A stretch of DNA of 64,000 nucleotides. Origin: Lentiprolixibacter aurantiacus (GTDB taxonomy: Bacteria; Bacteroidota; Bacteroidia; Flavobacteriales; Flavobacteriaceae). Shown here piece after piece: positions 35,701-45,364 of the stretch. The notes under the pieces are model-generated. The model saw nothing but the letters and a program-made list of their open reading frames with translations. It did not search any database and was not told the DNA's origin. The stretch lies in assembly GCF_026241225.1 (NCBI RefSeq), contig NZ_JAPFQP010000001.1, positions 1,178,001 through 1,242,000 on the forward strand. Reading direction: 5' to 3'. How positions within the stretch are numbered: the stretch's first letter is position 1; every line of letters begins with the position of its first letter. The translations under genes were made by a program, and so were the position numbers.

Positions 35701-38700
35701 TTTGCTACCCTGAATCCTGATCAGAAATGGGCGGGGATAATGCGTTCCCTCAGCAGCACCAATTTTGAACAATCCAATGTGGAGTTTGTCCAGTTCTGGG
35801 TGCTGGATCCTTATGTAGACGGTACTACAAATAGTCCGGGAGAACTGGTGATCAACCTCGGGAACATCTCAGAAGATATCCTGGAAGATGGCAGGAAGCA
35901 ATACGAAAACGGTCTGCCAGGGCTGAACAGCAATGAATTAACCACGGCTACCGCCTGGGGTAAGGTACCCTCCACACAATCGCTGGTGTATGCCTTCGAT
36001 GCTGATGAAACCAACAGGGGTCTTCAGGACATCGGCTTTGATGGCCTGGACGATGCAGGGGAAGCTGCCCAGGGCTATACAGGCCCGCCTGAAGATCCGG
36101 CACTTGACAACTACCAGTACTACCTGAACAGGGAAGGCGGCATCCTGGAACGCTACTATGATTTTAACAATCCGGATGGAAACTCTCCGGTTGAGGTAAC
36201 CAATACCAACAGGGGGTCTACCACCTTGCCCGATGTGGAAGATGTGGATCGAGACCTTACCATGAACACCATTAACAGTTATTACGAGTACCGCATCCCT
36301 ATTGGACCCAATACTACTATTAATGATCTTTATGTAACGGATATCAAGGAAGGGGTTACACCCAATCTGCCCAATGGTTCCCAGCTGAATAGGAGGTGGA
36401 TCCAGTACAAAATCCCACTGAGCGATTTCACAGATGCTGTTGGGGGTATTTCCGATTTCCGGTCCATTAGTTTTATGCGGATGTACCTCACTGGATTCTC
36501 GGACGATGTGGTCCTCAGGTTTGCCACCCTGGATCTGGTTCGGGGGGATTGGAGGAACTATACCAAGACGCTCGAGACCAATGGTGATGATCCTGCCGAT
36601 GATGGAACAATCGTGGATGTAAATACGGTTAACATTGAGGAAAACAATTCCAGGATACCCATTCCATACGTTTTGCCTCCGGGTGTGGTCAGGGAACAAC
36701 TGAACAACAATAACACCATTATCCGCCAGAATGAACAATCCCTTTCTTTTGTAATTGAAAACCTGGAGCCCCAGGATTCCCGTGGGGTGTTTAAAAATGT
36801 CAATATTGACGTAAGGCAATACGAACGTATCAAGATGTTCCTGCATGCCGAGAAAATTGTGGATTCGGACTACCTTAACGATGATATACCGCTGGTTGGT
36901 TTCCTAAGGATTGGAACCGATTTTTCCGAAAACTTCTACCAGATAGAGGTGCCCCTGCAATTCACCTCCTTTGGTGCCGCCACCCCTGAGGAAATATGGC
37001 CCGATGTGAATGAACTTGATATCGCTATCTCTGACCTGAATAAGATCAAATCACAGGGCATAGCCGATCAGACCCTTGCAGACCTTTCTTTTTATGAAGT
37101 TATAGATGGAGAGGTAGTAGCTGTACCCGAGTTTGCGCCAAGGACCCCGGGAAGGATGCGTATTGGGATTCGCGGTAACCCTTCTCTGGGTAGCATTCGA
37201 AGCATGATGGTAGGGGTTAAGAATATAGACCTTGTTCCGGCAAGGGCAGAAGTGTGGTTTAATGAATTGCGCCTGGCGGGACTGGATAACAATGGCGGTT
37301 GGGCTGCAGTTGCAGCGGTTGATGCAAACATGGCCGATTTTGCCAATGTTTCGGCTACGGGAAGCAAAAGCACTTCCGGCTTCGGGTCCATAGATCAGAT
37401 GCCAAATGAGAGGCTCAGGGAAGATGCCATAAGCTACGATGTGGTTACCAACGTGGAAGTGGGGCAGCTCTTCCCCAAAAAATGGAACTTGCAGATCCCG
37501 TTTAACTATGGGATTTCGGAACAGCTCATCACACCTGAATTTGATCCTGTTTATGACGACCTCAAACTGGAAGACAGGATTGCTGCGGCAACCACCCAGG
37601 CGGAAGCAGAAGAGATACAGGAACAGGCTGAAGATTATACCAAGAGAACCAGTATTAACTTTATTGGTGTTCGAAAAAACCGGGGGCCGGAAGCCCAGGA
37701 GAACTTTTTCGACATAGAGAATTTTACCTTCAATTATTCCTACAACGAAACTGAACACAGGGATTTTGAGGTGGCACAGTTGCGGGACCAGAATGTAAAG
37801 GCAGGGTTTGTCTACAACCACAACTTTAAACCAGCTCCGGTGGCACCTTTCGCAAAAAATGATTCCCTGTTTAGAGGGAAGTACTGGAAATGGCTCAAGG
37901 ATCTCAATATTAACCTGTTGCCATCCAGCCTGTCTATCAGATCAGATATCAACCGGCAGTTTAACCAGCAGCGCTTCCGCGATGTGCTGGAACCAGGTGT
38001 TGAACGTTTGGAACTGCCTTTGCTGCAGCAACGGAATTACTTGTTCAACTGGGAGTATGCCCTTAACTACAGCCTTACCAAATCACTCAGGGTAAACCTC
38101 ACGAGCTCCAATAATAATATTGTCCGGAATTACTTTACTGAAAAGGGAAATCCGGATTCTCCAATTGATGAATCACTGGAAGTATGGGACGGTTTCTTTG
38201 ATATAGGTGAGCCGAACCGCCACTCCCAGCAGATGCAGGTCAATTATGAACTTCCGTTCAATAAGATTCCTATTTTCGATTTTATAAATGCCCAGTACAC
38301 CTATACCAGCAACTTCGACTGGCAGCGCGGTGGAGATGCCATCAGGGAAGTAACGGGTGAAAATATCAATACCATACAAAATGCCCAGACCCACACCCTC
38401 ACGGCTGCCCTCAGTATGCAGCGATTTTATGATCAGATCGGTCTGAGGAAAAGGGATACCAAAGGTCCGACCCAGCCCGTAAGGCGGGATAAGGCCGGGA
38501 ATCTTCCCAGCGGAAGCCAGGAGCAGAAAACAAGAAAGGCCAGCGGACTTGGAAATGCCCTGATTGACGTGCTGACCATGGTAAAGCGATTGAATATAAA
38601 CTACAGCGAAAATAACGGACAGGTCTTACCCGGTTATACCCAGTCCATTGGTTTTATCGGTACAACCCGTCCCACGCTCGGGTTTGTATTCGGAAGTCAG

Positions 38701-39882
38701 GCAGACGTAAGGTTCGAAGCCGCAAGAAACGGCTGGCTCACTACTTTTCCTGAGTTTAACCAGCAATTTATCAAGAGGAAGAATACCCAGCTGAATGTTA
38801 CGGCCACGGCACAGATAACCAATGATCTTACCATAGATCTTACAGCCGACAGGCAGTATACAAGCAGCCTTCAGGAAAACTTCAAAGTTGAAGACGGAGA
38901 ATATATACAGCAGACGCCCAACACCTACGGCAATTTCAGTATATCCACACTGATGATTGGCACCTTCTTCAGCAAGAGCGATGAGATAAGTTCCGATATT
39001 TTTGAGACCTTCAAGGAAAACAGGATTACAATAGCCAATCGCCTGCTTTCGGACCGGTCTGGCGCCGATGAAGGACTGGATGCAGACGGCTTCCCTATAC
39101 GTTACGGAAAGACGAGCCAGGAAGTGCTTTTACCAGCTTTCTTTGCGGCTTACACGGGCCAGGATGTAGACCGTGTGAACCTCGACGCCTTTCGCCAGAT
39201 TCCCATTCCCAACTGGAATATCAAGTACACCGGATTGATGCGTAACAAATGGTTCAAGAAGAAGTTCAAGCGTTTTTCGCTTAGCCATGGCTACAGGGCT
39301 GCATATAGCATAAACAACTTCCAGACTAACCTGGAACGGCAGAACAATCCGATAAACCCGGAGAACCAGGATCTTCTTCCTGAGAATATCATCAACAATG
39401 TGGTGTTGACCGATCAGTTTAATCCGCTGATACGGGTAGATTTTGAAATGAAGAACTCCCTGAGCGTGCTGGCAGAAGTAAGGGCAGACCGGGCACTTTC
39501 ACTGAGTTTCGACAACAATTTGCTGACCGAAATCAACGGCAAGGAGTATACGCTGGGATTGGGTTACCGCTTTAAGGATGTAAAACTGGTTACCAATTTT
39601 GGGGGTGAGAAACAGCGCCTGAAGGGAGATCTCAACCTCAAGGCAGACATTAGTTTGCGCGATAACATAACCATTATTCGCAACCTGGATGTGGACAACA
39701 ACCAGATCACCTCCGGTCAAAACCTGCTATCTGTTAAGTTTACGGCAGATTACGCGCTTAGCAAGAACCTGAATGCACTCTTCTTCTACGATCATTCATT
39801 CTCCCAGTTTGCTGTATCCACAGCCTTTCCACAGACTACTATCAACACGGGGTTTACGCTCAGGTATAATTTCGGGAATTAA
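32776..39882 (+). CDS. sprA: Type IX secretion outer-membrane translocon SprA
   Basis: 2368-residue giant beta-barrel that forms the protein-conducting channel of the type IX secretion system. I take the TTG at 32776, 5 nt after the ruvA stop, because it gives a good signal peptide (hydrophobic core about 15-28, cut near GVSAQ). Features match SprA: very large size, repeated aromatic strands ending in Y/F-x-F, many N-, D- and G-rich turns, and the C-terminus closing on a strand with RYNFGN. The ruvA-sprA-gcvH order is common in flavobacteria. It is needed for gliding motility and export of CTD proteins. No other core T9SS gene is nearby except a PorP/SprF-family gene at 61.6 kb. Confidence 0.96.
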   Translation: MKKGAFSTLKSCSFKVAFLFTLFLVGSHGVSAQEEQPADSVQTGVALGRILLENPESIVSKYTYDPKLDRYIYTETVGEFNISYPIILTPEQYLELVRKEGMKTYFKDKIDAYSGKKAGSEEARKNLLPNFYVNNSFFESVFGGNTIEVIPQGSVAMDLGVIWQKNDNPALSPRNRTNLSFDFDQRISLSMLGKIGERLQVTANYDTEATFDFQNLVKLDYTPTEDDIIRKIEIGNVNLPLNSSLITGAQSLFGVKTQLQFGRTTVTAVFSEQRSQNNTVVAQGGGTLNEFELTALDYDEDRHFFLSQYFRDQYDQALENYPFIRSQVQITRLEVWVTNRSQQTLNVRNVVALQDLGEPIKEKTRIGIANGEPAGFFNILASNPEVPRNGANDFDPALIGNGGLLTEEIRDIATVDDGFSVSTGYQINQGFDYAILENARKLEQGRDYSFNSQLGYISLNQRLSNDEVLAVAFQYTFNGEVFQVGEFANGGIDATTVSAGVTPEINNNTLVLKLLKSNITNVNDPIWDLMMKNIYSTGAFQLSQEDFKFNILYSDPTPRNYITPVDPNDGWPTVPEPLEDRILIDVFNLDRLNIYNDVQPGGDGFFDFIPGITVNTQGGQIIFTKVEPFGEYLFNVLGGGTYDAEDDQGYNLNQQKYVFRNMYAQTKAASLQDAEKNRFRLKGRYKSEGSGGIPIGAFNVPRGSVRVTAGGRQLQEGIDYTVNYQAGTVQILDPSLQASNTPINISVENNAVFGQQTRRFTGVNVEHKFNENFILGATLLNLNERPLTQKSNFGVEPVNNTIFGLNGNFSTEIPFLTRLANKLPNIDTDVPSNLSVRGEVAVLRPNSPKNADFRGETTTYLDDFEGAQALIDIRSSLGWSLASTPEEFKVDGEDDLETGFERAKMAWYTIDPIFYTNQRPSTISDNDISTNATRRVFIDEVFPQIDVAQGQTTVQNTLDLVYYPNRRGPYNANTNFATLNPDQKWAGIMRSLSSTNFEQSNVEFVQFWVLDPYVDGTTNSPGELVINLGNISEDILEDGRKQYENGLPGLNSNELTTATAWGKVPSTQSLVYAFDADETNRGLQDIGFDGLDDAGEAAQGYTGPPEDPALDNYQYYLNREGGILERYYDFNNPDGNSPVEVTNTNRGSTTLPDVEDVDRDLTMNTINSYYEYRIPIGPNTTINDLYVTDIKEGVTPNLPNGSQLNRRWIQYKIPLSDFTDAVGGISDFRSISFMRMYLTGFSDDVVLRFATLDLVRGDWRNYTKTLETNGDDPADDGTIVDVNTVNIEENNSRIPIPYVLPPGVVREQLNNNNTIIRQNEQSLSFVIENLEPQDSRGVFKNVNIDVRQYERIKMFLHAEKIVDSDYLNDDIPLVGFLRIGTDFSENFYQIEVPLQFTSFGAATPEEIWPDVNELDIAISDLNKIKSQGIADQTLADLSFYEVIDGEVVAVPEFAPRTPGRMRIGIRGNPSLGSIRSMMVGVKNIDLVPARAEVWFNELRLAGLDNNGGWAAVAAVDANMADFANVSATGSKSTSGFGSIDQMPNERLREDAISYDVVTNVEVGQLFPKKWNLQIPFNYGISEQLITPEFDPVYDDLKLEDRIAAATTQAEAEEIQEQAEDYTKRTSINFIGVRKNRGPEAQENFFDIENFTFNYSYNETEHRDFEVAQLRDQNVKAGFVYNHNFKPAPVAPFAKNDSLFRGKYWKWLKDLNINLLPSSLSIRSDINRQFNQQRFRDVLEPGVERLELPLLQQRNYLFNWEYALNYSLTKSLRVNLTSSNNNIVRNYFTEKGNPDSPIDESLEVWDGFFDIGEPNRHSQQMQVNYELPFNKIPIFDFINAQYTYTSNFDWQRGGDAIREVTGENINTIQNAQTHTLTAALSMQRFYDQIGLRKRDTKGPTQPVRRDKAGNLPSGSQEQKTRKASGLGNALIDVLTMVKRLNINYSENNGQVLPGYTQSIGFIGTTRPTLGFVFGSQADVRFEAARNGWLTTFPEFNQQFIKRKNTQLNVTATAQITNDLTIDLTADRQYTSSLQENFKVEDGEYIQQTPNTYGNFSISTLMIGTFFSKSDEISSDIFETFKENRITIANRLLSDRSGADEGLDADGFPIRYGKTSQEVLLPAFFAAYTGQDVDRVNLDAFRQIPIPNWNIKYTGLMRNKWFKKKFKRFSLSHGYRAAYSINNFQTNLERQNNPINPENQDLLPENIINNVVLTDQFNPLIRVDFEMKNSLSVLAEVRADRALSLSFDNNLLTEINGKEYTLGLGYRFKDVKLVTNFGGEKQRLKGDLNLKADISLRDNITIIRNLDVDNNQITSGQNLLSVKFTADYALSKNLNALFFYDHSFSQFAVSTAFPQTTINTGFTLRYNFGN

Positions 39883-39957
39883 TCTACTGATCGGACGCAG
39901 GTTCTCTCTGCATTCTCACAGATGCTTCTTTTTTTTGATTACACCGGAAGAAAAATT

Positions 39958-39965
39958 TACATTTG
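39958..39965 (+). promoter_or_regulatory. Promoter of gcvH
   Basis: TACATTTG matches the -7 element with TTTG at 39934-39937 as -33 (20-nt spacing), 20 nt before the gcvH ATG. It suggests gcvH can be transcribed independently of sprA. Confidence 0.65.
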
Positions 39966-39985
39966 TTGCTACTAAAAAAGCAGAA

Positions 39986-40366
39986 ATGAACATACCATCC
40001 GAATTGAAGTATACCAAGGACCACGAGTGGGTTAAAATAGAAGGGGATATCGCCACAGTAGGAATCACGGATTTTGCCCAGGGTGAGCTAGGTGATATTG
40101 TATATGTTGAGGTGGAAACGGTTGACGAAACTCTGGACAAAGAGGAGGTTTTTGGTACTGTAGAGGCAGTGAAGACTGTTTCTGATTTGTTTTTGCCGCT
40201 CAGTGGTGAAATCGTTGAATTCAATGAAGCCCTGGAAGATGAGCCTGAAAAAGTAAATTCTGATCCCTACGGGGAGGGCTGGATGGTCAGGATCAAACTA
40301 AGTGATCCATCAGAGGCAGATGAATTACTCTCCGATGAGGATTACAAAGCCTTGATTGGTGGGTAA
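39986..40366 (+). CDS. gcvH: Glycine cleavage system H protein
   Basis: 126-residue lipoyl carrier of the glycine cleavage system. The start [15 protein letters not shown] is standard; a longer reading frame running back into sprA is excluded by this and by the promoter. The lipoylated lysine is Lys63 (VEAVKTVSD). The C-terminal acidic region and the Gly-Trp motif (GEGWMVRI) are as in the family. Other gcv genes are not in the window. Confidence 0.96.
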   Translation: MNIPSELKYTKDHEWVKIEGDIATVGITDFAQGELGDIVYVEVETVDETLDKEEVFGTVEAVKTVSDLFLPLSGEIVEFNEALEDEPEKVNSDPYGEGWMVRIKLSDPSEADELLSDEDYKALIGG

Positions 40367-40760
40367 AAAGTGGATATTTGGCCTTGGTTTTTTGGGCTGG
40401 ATCCTGCTGATTACTGTATTGAGCCTGGTACACTTCCCGGAAGACCCTGTTAAAGGCCTGGAAATTCCACATCTGGATAAGCTCGTACACTTCACTTTTT
40501 ATTTTGTAGCGTCTATCCTTGCATGCTTTTACCTCAAAGAGGCCTTTGGGAAGCAACTTGGGTTTAATAAAATACTGTTAATCAGTTTGTTATTTGCGTG
40601 GTTTTATGGTATACTTATTGAAGTATTGCAAAGTACCATTACTACCAACAGGAGTGGAGATATGTACGACGTCTGGGCCAATTGTTTAGGGGCGCTCATC
40701 GGTGTACTGCTTTTAAAACTCTGGTTTTCAGGTAAACGCGCCTATCGGTGGAAACATTAA
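40359..40760 (+). CDS. VanZ-like membrane protein
   Basis: About 133 residues with four hydrophobic helices, typical of the VanZ-like family, including [20 protein letters not shown] and [17 protein letters not shown]. The gene overlaps the end of gcvH by 8 nt, so a GTG at 40359 (MGKKWIFG) or the preceding TTG at 40356 is the start; no ATG is available. The family's function is unknown outside glycopeptide resistance clusters, and nothing here suggests such a cluster. Confidence 0.82.
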   Translation: MGKKWIFGLGFLGWILLITVLSLVHFPEDPVKGLEIPHLDKLVHFTFYFVASILACFYLKEAFGKQLGFNKILLISLLFAWFYGILIEVLQSTITTNRSGDMYDVWANCLGALIGVLLLKLWFSGKRAYRWKH

Positions 40761-40821
40761 AATGCTTTTCATCTTTTTAAATTAATAGTTATATTAGCGG
40801 ACATTAAATACGAAGAAGAAA

Positions 40822-41526
40822 ATGGAACCAAAGAAAAATCCGAAAGCTGATCTGAGAAAAAACAGTGGTCTGTACTTTGTTGTCGGACTGGCGATTGTAA
40901 TGCTGCTGGTATATGCGGCCTTCGAATGGAAAACCTATGACGAGGTGAATGAGTATGATATTTCCCTGAATGTTGAGGATCAACTGGATGAGGAAGTTCC
41001 TATGACAGAACAAATAAAAACACCACCACCGCCACCGCCACCGGCGGCTCCTGAAGTGATCGAGGTAGTTGAGGATGAGGAGGAAGTTGAAGAAACTGTA
41101 ATTGAGTCTACTGAGACCAGCCAGGAGGAAGAGGTAATTGAAATCGAAGATATTGAGGTGGAAGAGGTCGAGGAAATTGAAGATGTTCCCTTTGCCGTGA
41201 TTGAGGACGTACCGGTTTATCCCGGATGTGAGGGCGCCAAAGACAAAAGGGCGTGTTTCAACGAAATGATACAGAAGCATATTCGCAAGAATTTCCGTTA
41301 CCCTGAAATTGCTCAGGAAATGGGAATCCAGGGAAGGGTAAACGTAATGTTTACAATTATGACCGATGGAAGTATTGGAAATATCCGATACAGAGGTCCG
41401 GATAAAAACCTTGAGGCAGAAGCACTCAGGATTATTGAAAAGCTTCCTAAAATGACGCCAGGAAGGCAAAGAGGAAGAGCCGTGCGTGTTCCCTTTAGTA
41501 TTCCCATTACCTTCAGGCTGCAATAA
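40822..41526 (+). CDS. TonB-like energy transducer
   Basis: 234 residues: a cytoplasmic basic start (MEPKKNPKADLRKN), one membrane helix (about 16-34), a proline run (residues 67-73 region) followed by a long Glu/Val-rich acidic spacer (about 75-130), and a C-terminal TonB domain (about 140-234) with YPEIAQEMGIQGRV and FTIMTDGSIGNI. It transmits the proton-motive force to outer-membrane receptors. ExbB/ExbD are not nearby. A possible -7 element with one mismatch (TATATTAG) lies about 25 nt upstream of the start. Confidence 0.92.
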   Translation: MEPKKNPKADLRKNSGLYFVVGLAIVMLLVYAAFEWKTYDEVNEYDISLNVEDQLDEEVPMTEQIKTPPPPPPPAAPEVIEVVEDEEEVEETVIESTETSQEEEVIEIEDIEVEEVEEIEDVPFAVIEDVPVYPGCEGAKDKRACFNEMIQKHIRKNFRYPEIAQEMGIQGRVNVMFTIMTDGSIGNIRYRGPDKNLEAEALRIIEKLPKMTPGRQRGRAVRVPFSIPITFRLQ

Positions 41527-41549
41527 AAAACTTACGTGATATAGTCAAG

Positions 41550-41577
41550 ATCCCCGGTAGTTGCCGGGGATTTTTTT
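41550..41577 (+). terminator. Terminator after the TonB-like gene
   Basis: ATCCCCGG/CCGGGGAT (8-bp stem, 6-nt loop) is followed by seven T. It separates this unit from the oxidase-assembly cluster. Confidence 0.92.
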
Positions 41578-41660
41578 ATTATGATTTAAGGGGTTAAAGC
41601 ACAGCTTCTTAAAGAATTTACAAAGCATGACATATCGTTGTATAAATATGATCAGGACCT

Positions 41661-41668
41661 TATCTTTG
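41661..41668 (+). promoter_or_regulatory. Promoter of the second oxidase cluster
   Basis: TATCTTTG with TTG at 41638-41640 (20-nt spacing) is a good match to the Bacteroidota promoter, 19 nt before the heme O synthase start. Confidence 0.72.
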
Positions 41669-41686
41669 CAAACTCATTAAAACAGC

Positions 41687-42586
41687 ATGAAGACGGCAGT
41701 TGAAACGGCAGGGGGCCAAACTTTTTCCTTAATTTTTGCCGATTTTAAGGAGCTTACCAAAGCCAGGCTTGCCGTTAGTGTTGTTTTTTCCTCCGTTGCG
41801 GGGTACCTGCTGGGTGCAACTCAAATTGATGTCTTATCCCTCCTCCTCCTCTCTTTTGGGGGTTATTGCATGGTTGGTGCTTCCAACGCTTTTAACCAGA
41901 TTATCGAAAAGGACCTGGATGCCAAAATGATGCGGACCCGAAACAGGCCCATACCTGCAGGGCGGGTTTCCGTTAATACGGCTATGTTACTGGCGGTTGC
42001 CATGACCCTGATGGGGGTAATAACCCTTTATATCCTCAATCCGAAAACCGCCATGTTCGGGGCTATATCCATTTTCCTTTACACCGGCGTCTACACCCCA
42101 TTAAAAACGGTGACCCCACTTGCGGTATTTGTGGGGGCTTTGCCAGGTGCTATTCCTTTTATGCTGGGCTGGGTAGCTGCAACCAACGACTTTGGCATTG
42201 AGCCGGGTACCTTGTTCATGATACAGTTCTTCTGGCAATTCCCTCACTTCTGGGCTCTAGGCTGGATGCTGGATGAGGATTACCGGCGGGGTGGCTTCAA
42301 AATGCTTCCTACCGGGGCAAAGGACAGGGGGACAGTACTTCAGATAATCATGTATACGATCTGGATGATCATTATTTCCATAATCCCGGTATTTGGGTTC
42401 ACGGGCAGACTAAGCCTTTCCATTACAGCGGGCATAGTTGTTTTTATTATGGGAATGGTAATGCTGGCTTTTGCCTTCAGGCTGTACGAAAAAAGAAATA
42501 ACAAAACAGCAAGGAAACTGATGCTGGCAAGTGTGAGCTATATTACGCTCATGCAGCTGGTATATGTAATTGATAAATTAGTGTAA
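41687..42586 (+). CDS. cyoE: Heme O synthase (protoheme IX farnesyltransferase)
   Basis: 299-residue UbiA-type prenyltransferase that adds farnesyl to heme B to give heme O, the precursor of heme A for cytochrome aa3. The conserved prenyl-binding motif N70-x3-D-x3-D...R (NQIIEKDLDAKMMRTR) is present, with a second DEDYRRGG motif near residue 200. Nine hydrophobic helices. The gene begins the cluster with subunits III and IV. No heme A synthase (ctaA) lies in the window. Confidence 0.95.
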   Translation: MKTAVETAGGQTFSLIFADFKELTKARLAVSVVFSSVAGYLLGATQIDVLSLLLLSFGGYCMVGASNAFNQIIEKDLDAKMMRTRNRPIPAGRVSVNTAMLLAVAMTLMGVITLYILNPKTAMFGAISIFLYTGVYTPLKTVTPLAVFVGALPGAIPFMLGWVAATNDFGIEPGTLFMIQFFWQFPHFWALGWMLDEDYRRGGFKMLPTGAKDRGTVLQIIMYTIWMIIISIIPVFGFTGRLSLSITAGIVVFIMGMVMLAFAFRLYEKRNNKTARKLMLASVSYITLMQLVYVIDKLV

Positions 42587-42591
42587 TACCT

Positions 42592-43173
42592 ATGGATCTT
42601 ACCCAGGGAACAGAAAGAGATAAACATGTAAGGGCCAGAAAAATGATGCTCTGGTTTGGGATAGTGAGCCTTATCATGGGGTTTGCAGGTTGGACCAGCG
42701 CCTACATTGTAAGCAGCTCAAGGGAGGACTGGATGGAAGATTTTGTCCTTCCACAGGCCTTCCTGTACAGTACAATAATACTGGTCATGAGCAGTTTTAC
42801 CTATATTTTGGCCAAAAGAGCGGTTAAAAAAGAGAATCAGAAAGCCTGTACACAGTGGCTGGTGGTAACCATGCTATTGGGGATCGGTTTTATATTACTG
42901 CAGTTTCAGGGATTTTCGGAAATGATTGGACAGGGGTATTATTTCACCGGGCCAACAAGCAATATCACCATGTCTTATGTTTTCCTGATAGCAGCAGTGC
43001 ATATTGCGCACGTGGTGGCAGGATTGATTTCCCTGCTTGTGGTCCTGGTAAATCAGCTTCGGGGAAAATACTCCACTCAGGATTACCTGGGACTGGAGCT
43101 TGGTGCTACCTTCTGGCATTTCCTGGACCTGCTTTGGGTATATCTGATCCTGTTTTTTTATTTCTTTAGATAA
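42592..43173 (+). CDS. Cytochrome c oxidase subunit III, short form
   Basis: 193-residue protein with five hydrophobic helices and the subunit III fold: HIAHVVAGL (about 142) and the C-terminal WHFLDLLWVYLIL. It starts 5 nt after cyoE. Since a second, longer subunit III follows, this may be a paralogue serving the same oxidase or an assembly form; the sequence does not decide. Family call firm, specific role open. Confidence 0.87.
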   Translation: MDLTQGTERDKHVRARKMMLWFGIVSLIMGFAGWTSAYIVSSSREDWMEDFVLPQAFLYSTIILVMSSFTYILAKRAVKKENQKACTQWLVVTMLLGIGFILLQFQGFSEMIGQGYYFTGPTSNITMSYVFLIAAVHIAHVVAGLISLLVVLVNQLRGKYSTQDYLGLELGATFWHFLDLLWVYLILFFYFFR

Positions 43174-43232
43174 GCTCATAAAATAATTTCCCGATGACGG
43201 CAAAATCGACTTTTCTATGATAGAAAAAGGTG

Positions 43233-43240
43233 TAAATTTG
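43233..43240 (+). promoter_or_regulatory. Promoter of the long subunit III gene
   Basis: TAAATTTG, 30 nt before the ATG at 43271, matches the -7 element. It would allow separate expression of the two subunit III genes. Confidence 0.55.
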
Positions 43241-43270
43241 CCATTGTTCTGTTAATGTATATACTATTAT

Positions 43271-44236
43271 ATGGATACTACGGTTACTGAAGAAAATGTC
43301 TGGGGTGGAGGTAACCGCCCACTAGGAGCGAGTTACGGTAAACTGATGATGTGGTTCTTCATCGTTTCTGATGCCCTGACCTTCTCCGGATTCCTCGCCT
43401 CTTACGGCTTTTCAAGATTCAAGTTTATAGAGACCTGGCCTATTGCCGATGAAGTTTTTACCCACGTGCCTTTCTTCCATGGCAACTATCCTATGTACTA
43501 TGTGGCATTCATGACCTTTATCCTGATCATGTCGTCCGTAACCATGGTACTTGCCGTAGATGCCGGGCATAACATGAAGAAGAACAAGACCATCATCTAC
43601 ATGTTCCTTACCATAATAGGGGGTGCCATATTCGTAGGGTCACAGGCCTGGGAATGGGCTACCTTTATCAAAGGGGATTACGGGGCTCTGGAAACCAACG
43701 GCGGGAGGATACTGCAGTTTGTGAAAGCAGATTCTGGCGAAAGAGCTGCCCTGGCAGATTTTGCCAAGGTGATTCCCGGAGACAGGGAGCAGCACAGCAA
43801 GAATGTAGGCGTATGGTTCAAGGACGAACCTACACTTACCAGCTACACTGTAGAAGAGGTTAAAGCTGGTTTTATGGCTAACCCCAATATCCTGATCCGA
43901 ACCGAAACTATTAACGAAGATGGGGAGAAAACCCTGCTTACCCGCGAAGAATCCCTTAGTCGGATTCAGGATGCGAAGCTTGTCGTTGAAGGCGCCAACC
44001 TGGTGCGCAATGAATACGGAAGCCGCCTGTTTGCAGACTTCTTCTTCTTTATCACAGGTTTCCACGGATTCCACGTATTCTCAGGAGTAGTGATCAACAT
44101 CATTATATTTTTCAATATTATCCTGGGCACATACGAGAGGAGGGGACATTATGAAATGGTTGAGAAAGTTGGATTGTACTGGCACTTTGTAGATTTGGTG
44201 TGGGTATTTGTATTTACCTTCTTCTACCTCGTTTAA
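43271..44236 (+). CDS. coxC: Cytochrome c oxidase subunit III, long form with insertion
   Basis: 321-residue subunit III with helices at about 25-48, 75-97, 108-130, 255-285 and 300-321. Between helices there is an extra hydrophilic domain of about 115 residues (135-250), rich in E, D and K, that ordinary subunit III lacks. The C-terminal GLYWHFVDLVWVFVFT and GFHGFHVFSG motifs are typical. It is likely the subunit III partner of coxA/coxB, about 22 kb upstream. The insertion is probably extramembrane; its role is unknown. Confidence 0.92.
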   Translation: MDTTVTEENVWGGGNRPLGASYGKLMMWFFIVSDALTFSGFLASYGFSRFKFIETWPIADEVFTHVPFFHGNYPMYYVAFMTFILIMSSVTMVLAVDAGHNMKKNKTIIYMFLTIIGGAIFVGSQAWEWATFIKGDYGALETNGGRILQFVKADSGERAALADFAKVIPGDREQHSKNVGVWFKDEPTLTSYTVEEVKAGFMANPNILIRTETINEDGEKTLLTREESLSRIQDAKLVVEGANLVRNEYGSRLFADFFFFITGFHGFHVFSGVVINIIIFFNIILGTYERRGHYEMVEKVGLYWHFVDLVWVFVFTFFYLV

Positions 44237-44279
44237 TATTGAAATAATAAAGTCAAAAAGCAATTAATTAATATAGCAT

Positions 44280-44663
44280 ATGGCACACGAGCATAAACTG
44301 GAAATATTCAGAGGCCTGCTAAAATTTAAGTCGAACACCCAGAAAATCTGGGGAGTATTGATCTTTCTGTCTATTGTAACGGCTATTGAGGTGGCCCTGG
44401 GGATTACTAAACCGGAAATCCTGACCAAGACCTCCTTAATCGGGATGAAGTTGCTGAACTGGATATTCATAATCCTTACACTGGTTAAGGCCTATTACAT
44501 TGCATGGGATTTTATGCACCTGCGTGACGAAAAGACCTCCCTCAGGCGTACCATTGTTTGGACCCCTATATTCCTGGTTTGTTACCTGATATTTATTCTG
44601 CTTTTTGAGGCCGATTATATCTACAATGTCTACAAGGATGGATTTGTAGCCTGGGACTTCTAA
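44280..44663 (+). CDS. Cytochrome c oxidase subunit IV-like protein
   Basis: 127 residues with three hydrophobic helices (about 22-40, 58-76, 92-112), a match to the prokaryotic subunit IV family (HLRDEKTSLRR loop). It starts 43 nt after the long subunit III gene and ends in front of a terminator. In this family it stabilises the complex. Confidence 0.88.
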   Translation: MAHEHKLEIFRGLLKFKSNTQKIWGVLIFLSIVTAIEVALGITKPEILTKTSLIGMKLLNWIFIILTLVKAYYIAWDFMHLRDEKTSLRRTIVWTPIFLVCYLIFILLFEADYIYNVYKDGFVAWDF

Positions 44664-44682
44664 CAAGGAATTAACAAGAGTT

Positions 44683-44709
44683 AAAGACGGTTTTGAGACC
44701 GTCTTTTTT
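44683..44709 (+). terminator. Terminator after subunit IV
   Basis: AAAGACGG (44683-44690) pairs with CCGTCTTT (44699-44706), with T residues following. A -7 element (TATTTTTG, 44709-44716) starts right at its end. Confidence 0.88.
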
Positions 44710-44716
44710 ATTTTTG
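44709..44716 (+). promoter_or_regulatory. Possible promoter of the SCO gene group
   Basis: TATTTTTG matches the -7 element 18 nt before the ATG at 44735, directly after the terminator. A good -33 element is not seen at the right distance. Confidence 0.4.
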
Positions 44717-44734
44717 TATGATAGTTAATCAACT

Positions 44735-45364
44735 ATGAAAAAGACCTTTGTTCTGGTAGTGCTTTTCATTCTGCCGCTGGTGGCTTACATGTTTTTTGCC
44801 TCCGGGGTGAATAACTTTGGCAGGCTTCCCACCCTGACAGAAGATGTGCAGGACCTTCAGGCTTTCAGCCCGCAGGAAACCCTTGAGGGCAAGATCACTA
44901 TTCTTGGCTTTCTTGGCTATGACCTGGAAATGAAAAAAGGTAATGCCTTCAATCTGAATCAAAAAATTTACAAGCCTTTTTACGAATTCCGGGATTTCCA
45001 AATGGTAATGGTCCTGCCCAAAGGTTCGGAAGAAAAGGTTGCCGAATTAAAGAAGGAACTTTCAGGACTGGCAGACATCAGGAACTGGAAATTTGTACAT
45101 GGTGAAGACCAGGACATAAAAGCCCTGTTCAGCTCCCTTAAAACCAATATGGAGCTGGATGAAAAGCTGGGTTCCCCCTATGTCTTTATTATTGATAAGG
45201 ATCGCAACCTAAGAGGAAGGAGCAATGATGAAGATGAGGGCATGAAATACGGCTTTGATGCCACTTCCGTAGCAGATATCAACAATAAGATGGAAGATGA
45301 TGTGAAAGTGATTCTTGCAGAATACAGGCTGGCATTAAAGAAGAATAACGCAAAACGTAATTGA
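44735..45364 (+). CDS. Thioredoxin-fold-like membrane-anchored protein without cysteine
   Basis: 209 residues: an N-terminal membrane anchor or signal (about 4-22) and a domain whose pattern (KITILGFLGYDLE, then SPYVFIIDKDRNLRGR) recalls a thioredoxin/SCO fold with the Pro before the fourth strand. The whole protein has no cysteine, so it cannot do disulfide chemistry or bind Cu through a CxxxC. Its gene overlaps the SCO gene (TTGA). I infer a non-catalytic partner of SCO; a family name is not recognised. Confidence 0.75.
   Translation: MKKTFVLVVLFILPLVAYMFFASGVNNFGRLPTLTEDVQDLQAFSPQETLEGKITILGFLGYDLEMKKGNAFNLNQKIYKPFYEFRDFQMVMVLPKGSEEKVAELKKELSGLADIRNWKFVHGEDQDIKALFSSLKTNMELDEKLGSPYVFIIDKDRNLRGRSNDEDEGMKYGFDATSVADINNKMEDDVKVILAEYRLALKKNNAKRN

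Noticed and set aside
35938-36846. A 302-codon frame on the minus strand inside sprA
   Set aside because: Opposite sprA, with no recognisable domain or promoter.
39773-39985. N-terminal extension of gcvH reaching back into sprA
   Set aside because: H proteins begin at [10 protein letters not shown]-like starts; the extension covers the sprA end and the gcvH promoter.
40359-40760. VanZ-like gene as a sign of glycopeptide resistance
   Set aside because: No vanA, vanH, vanX or regulator genes are near; VanZ-like proteins are widespread without such a role.
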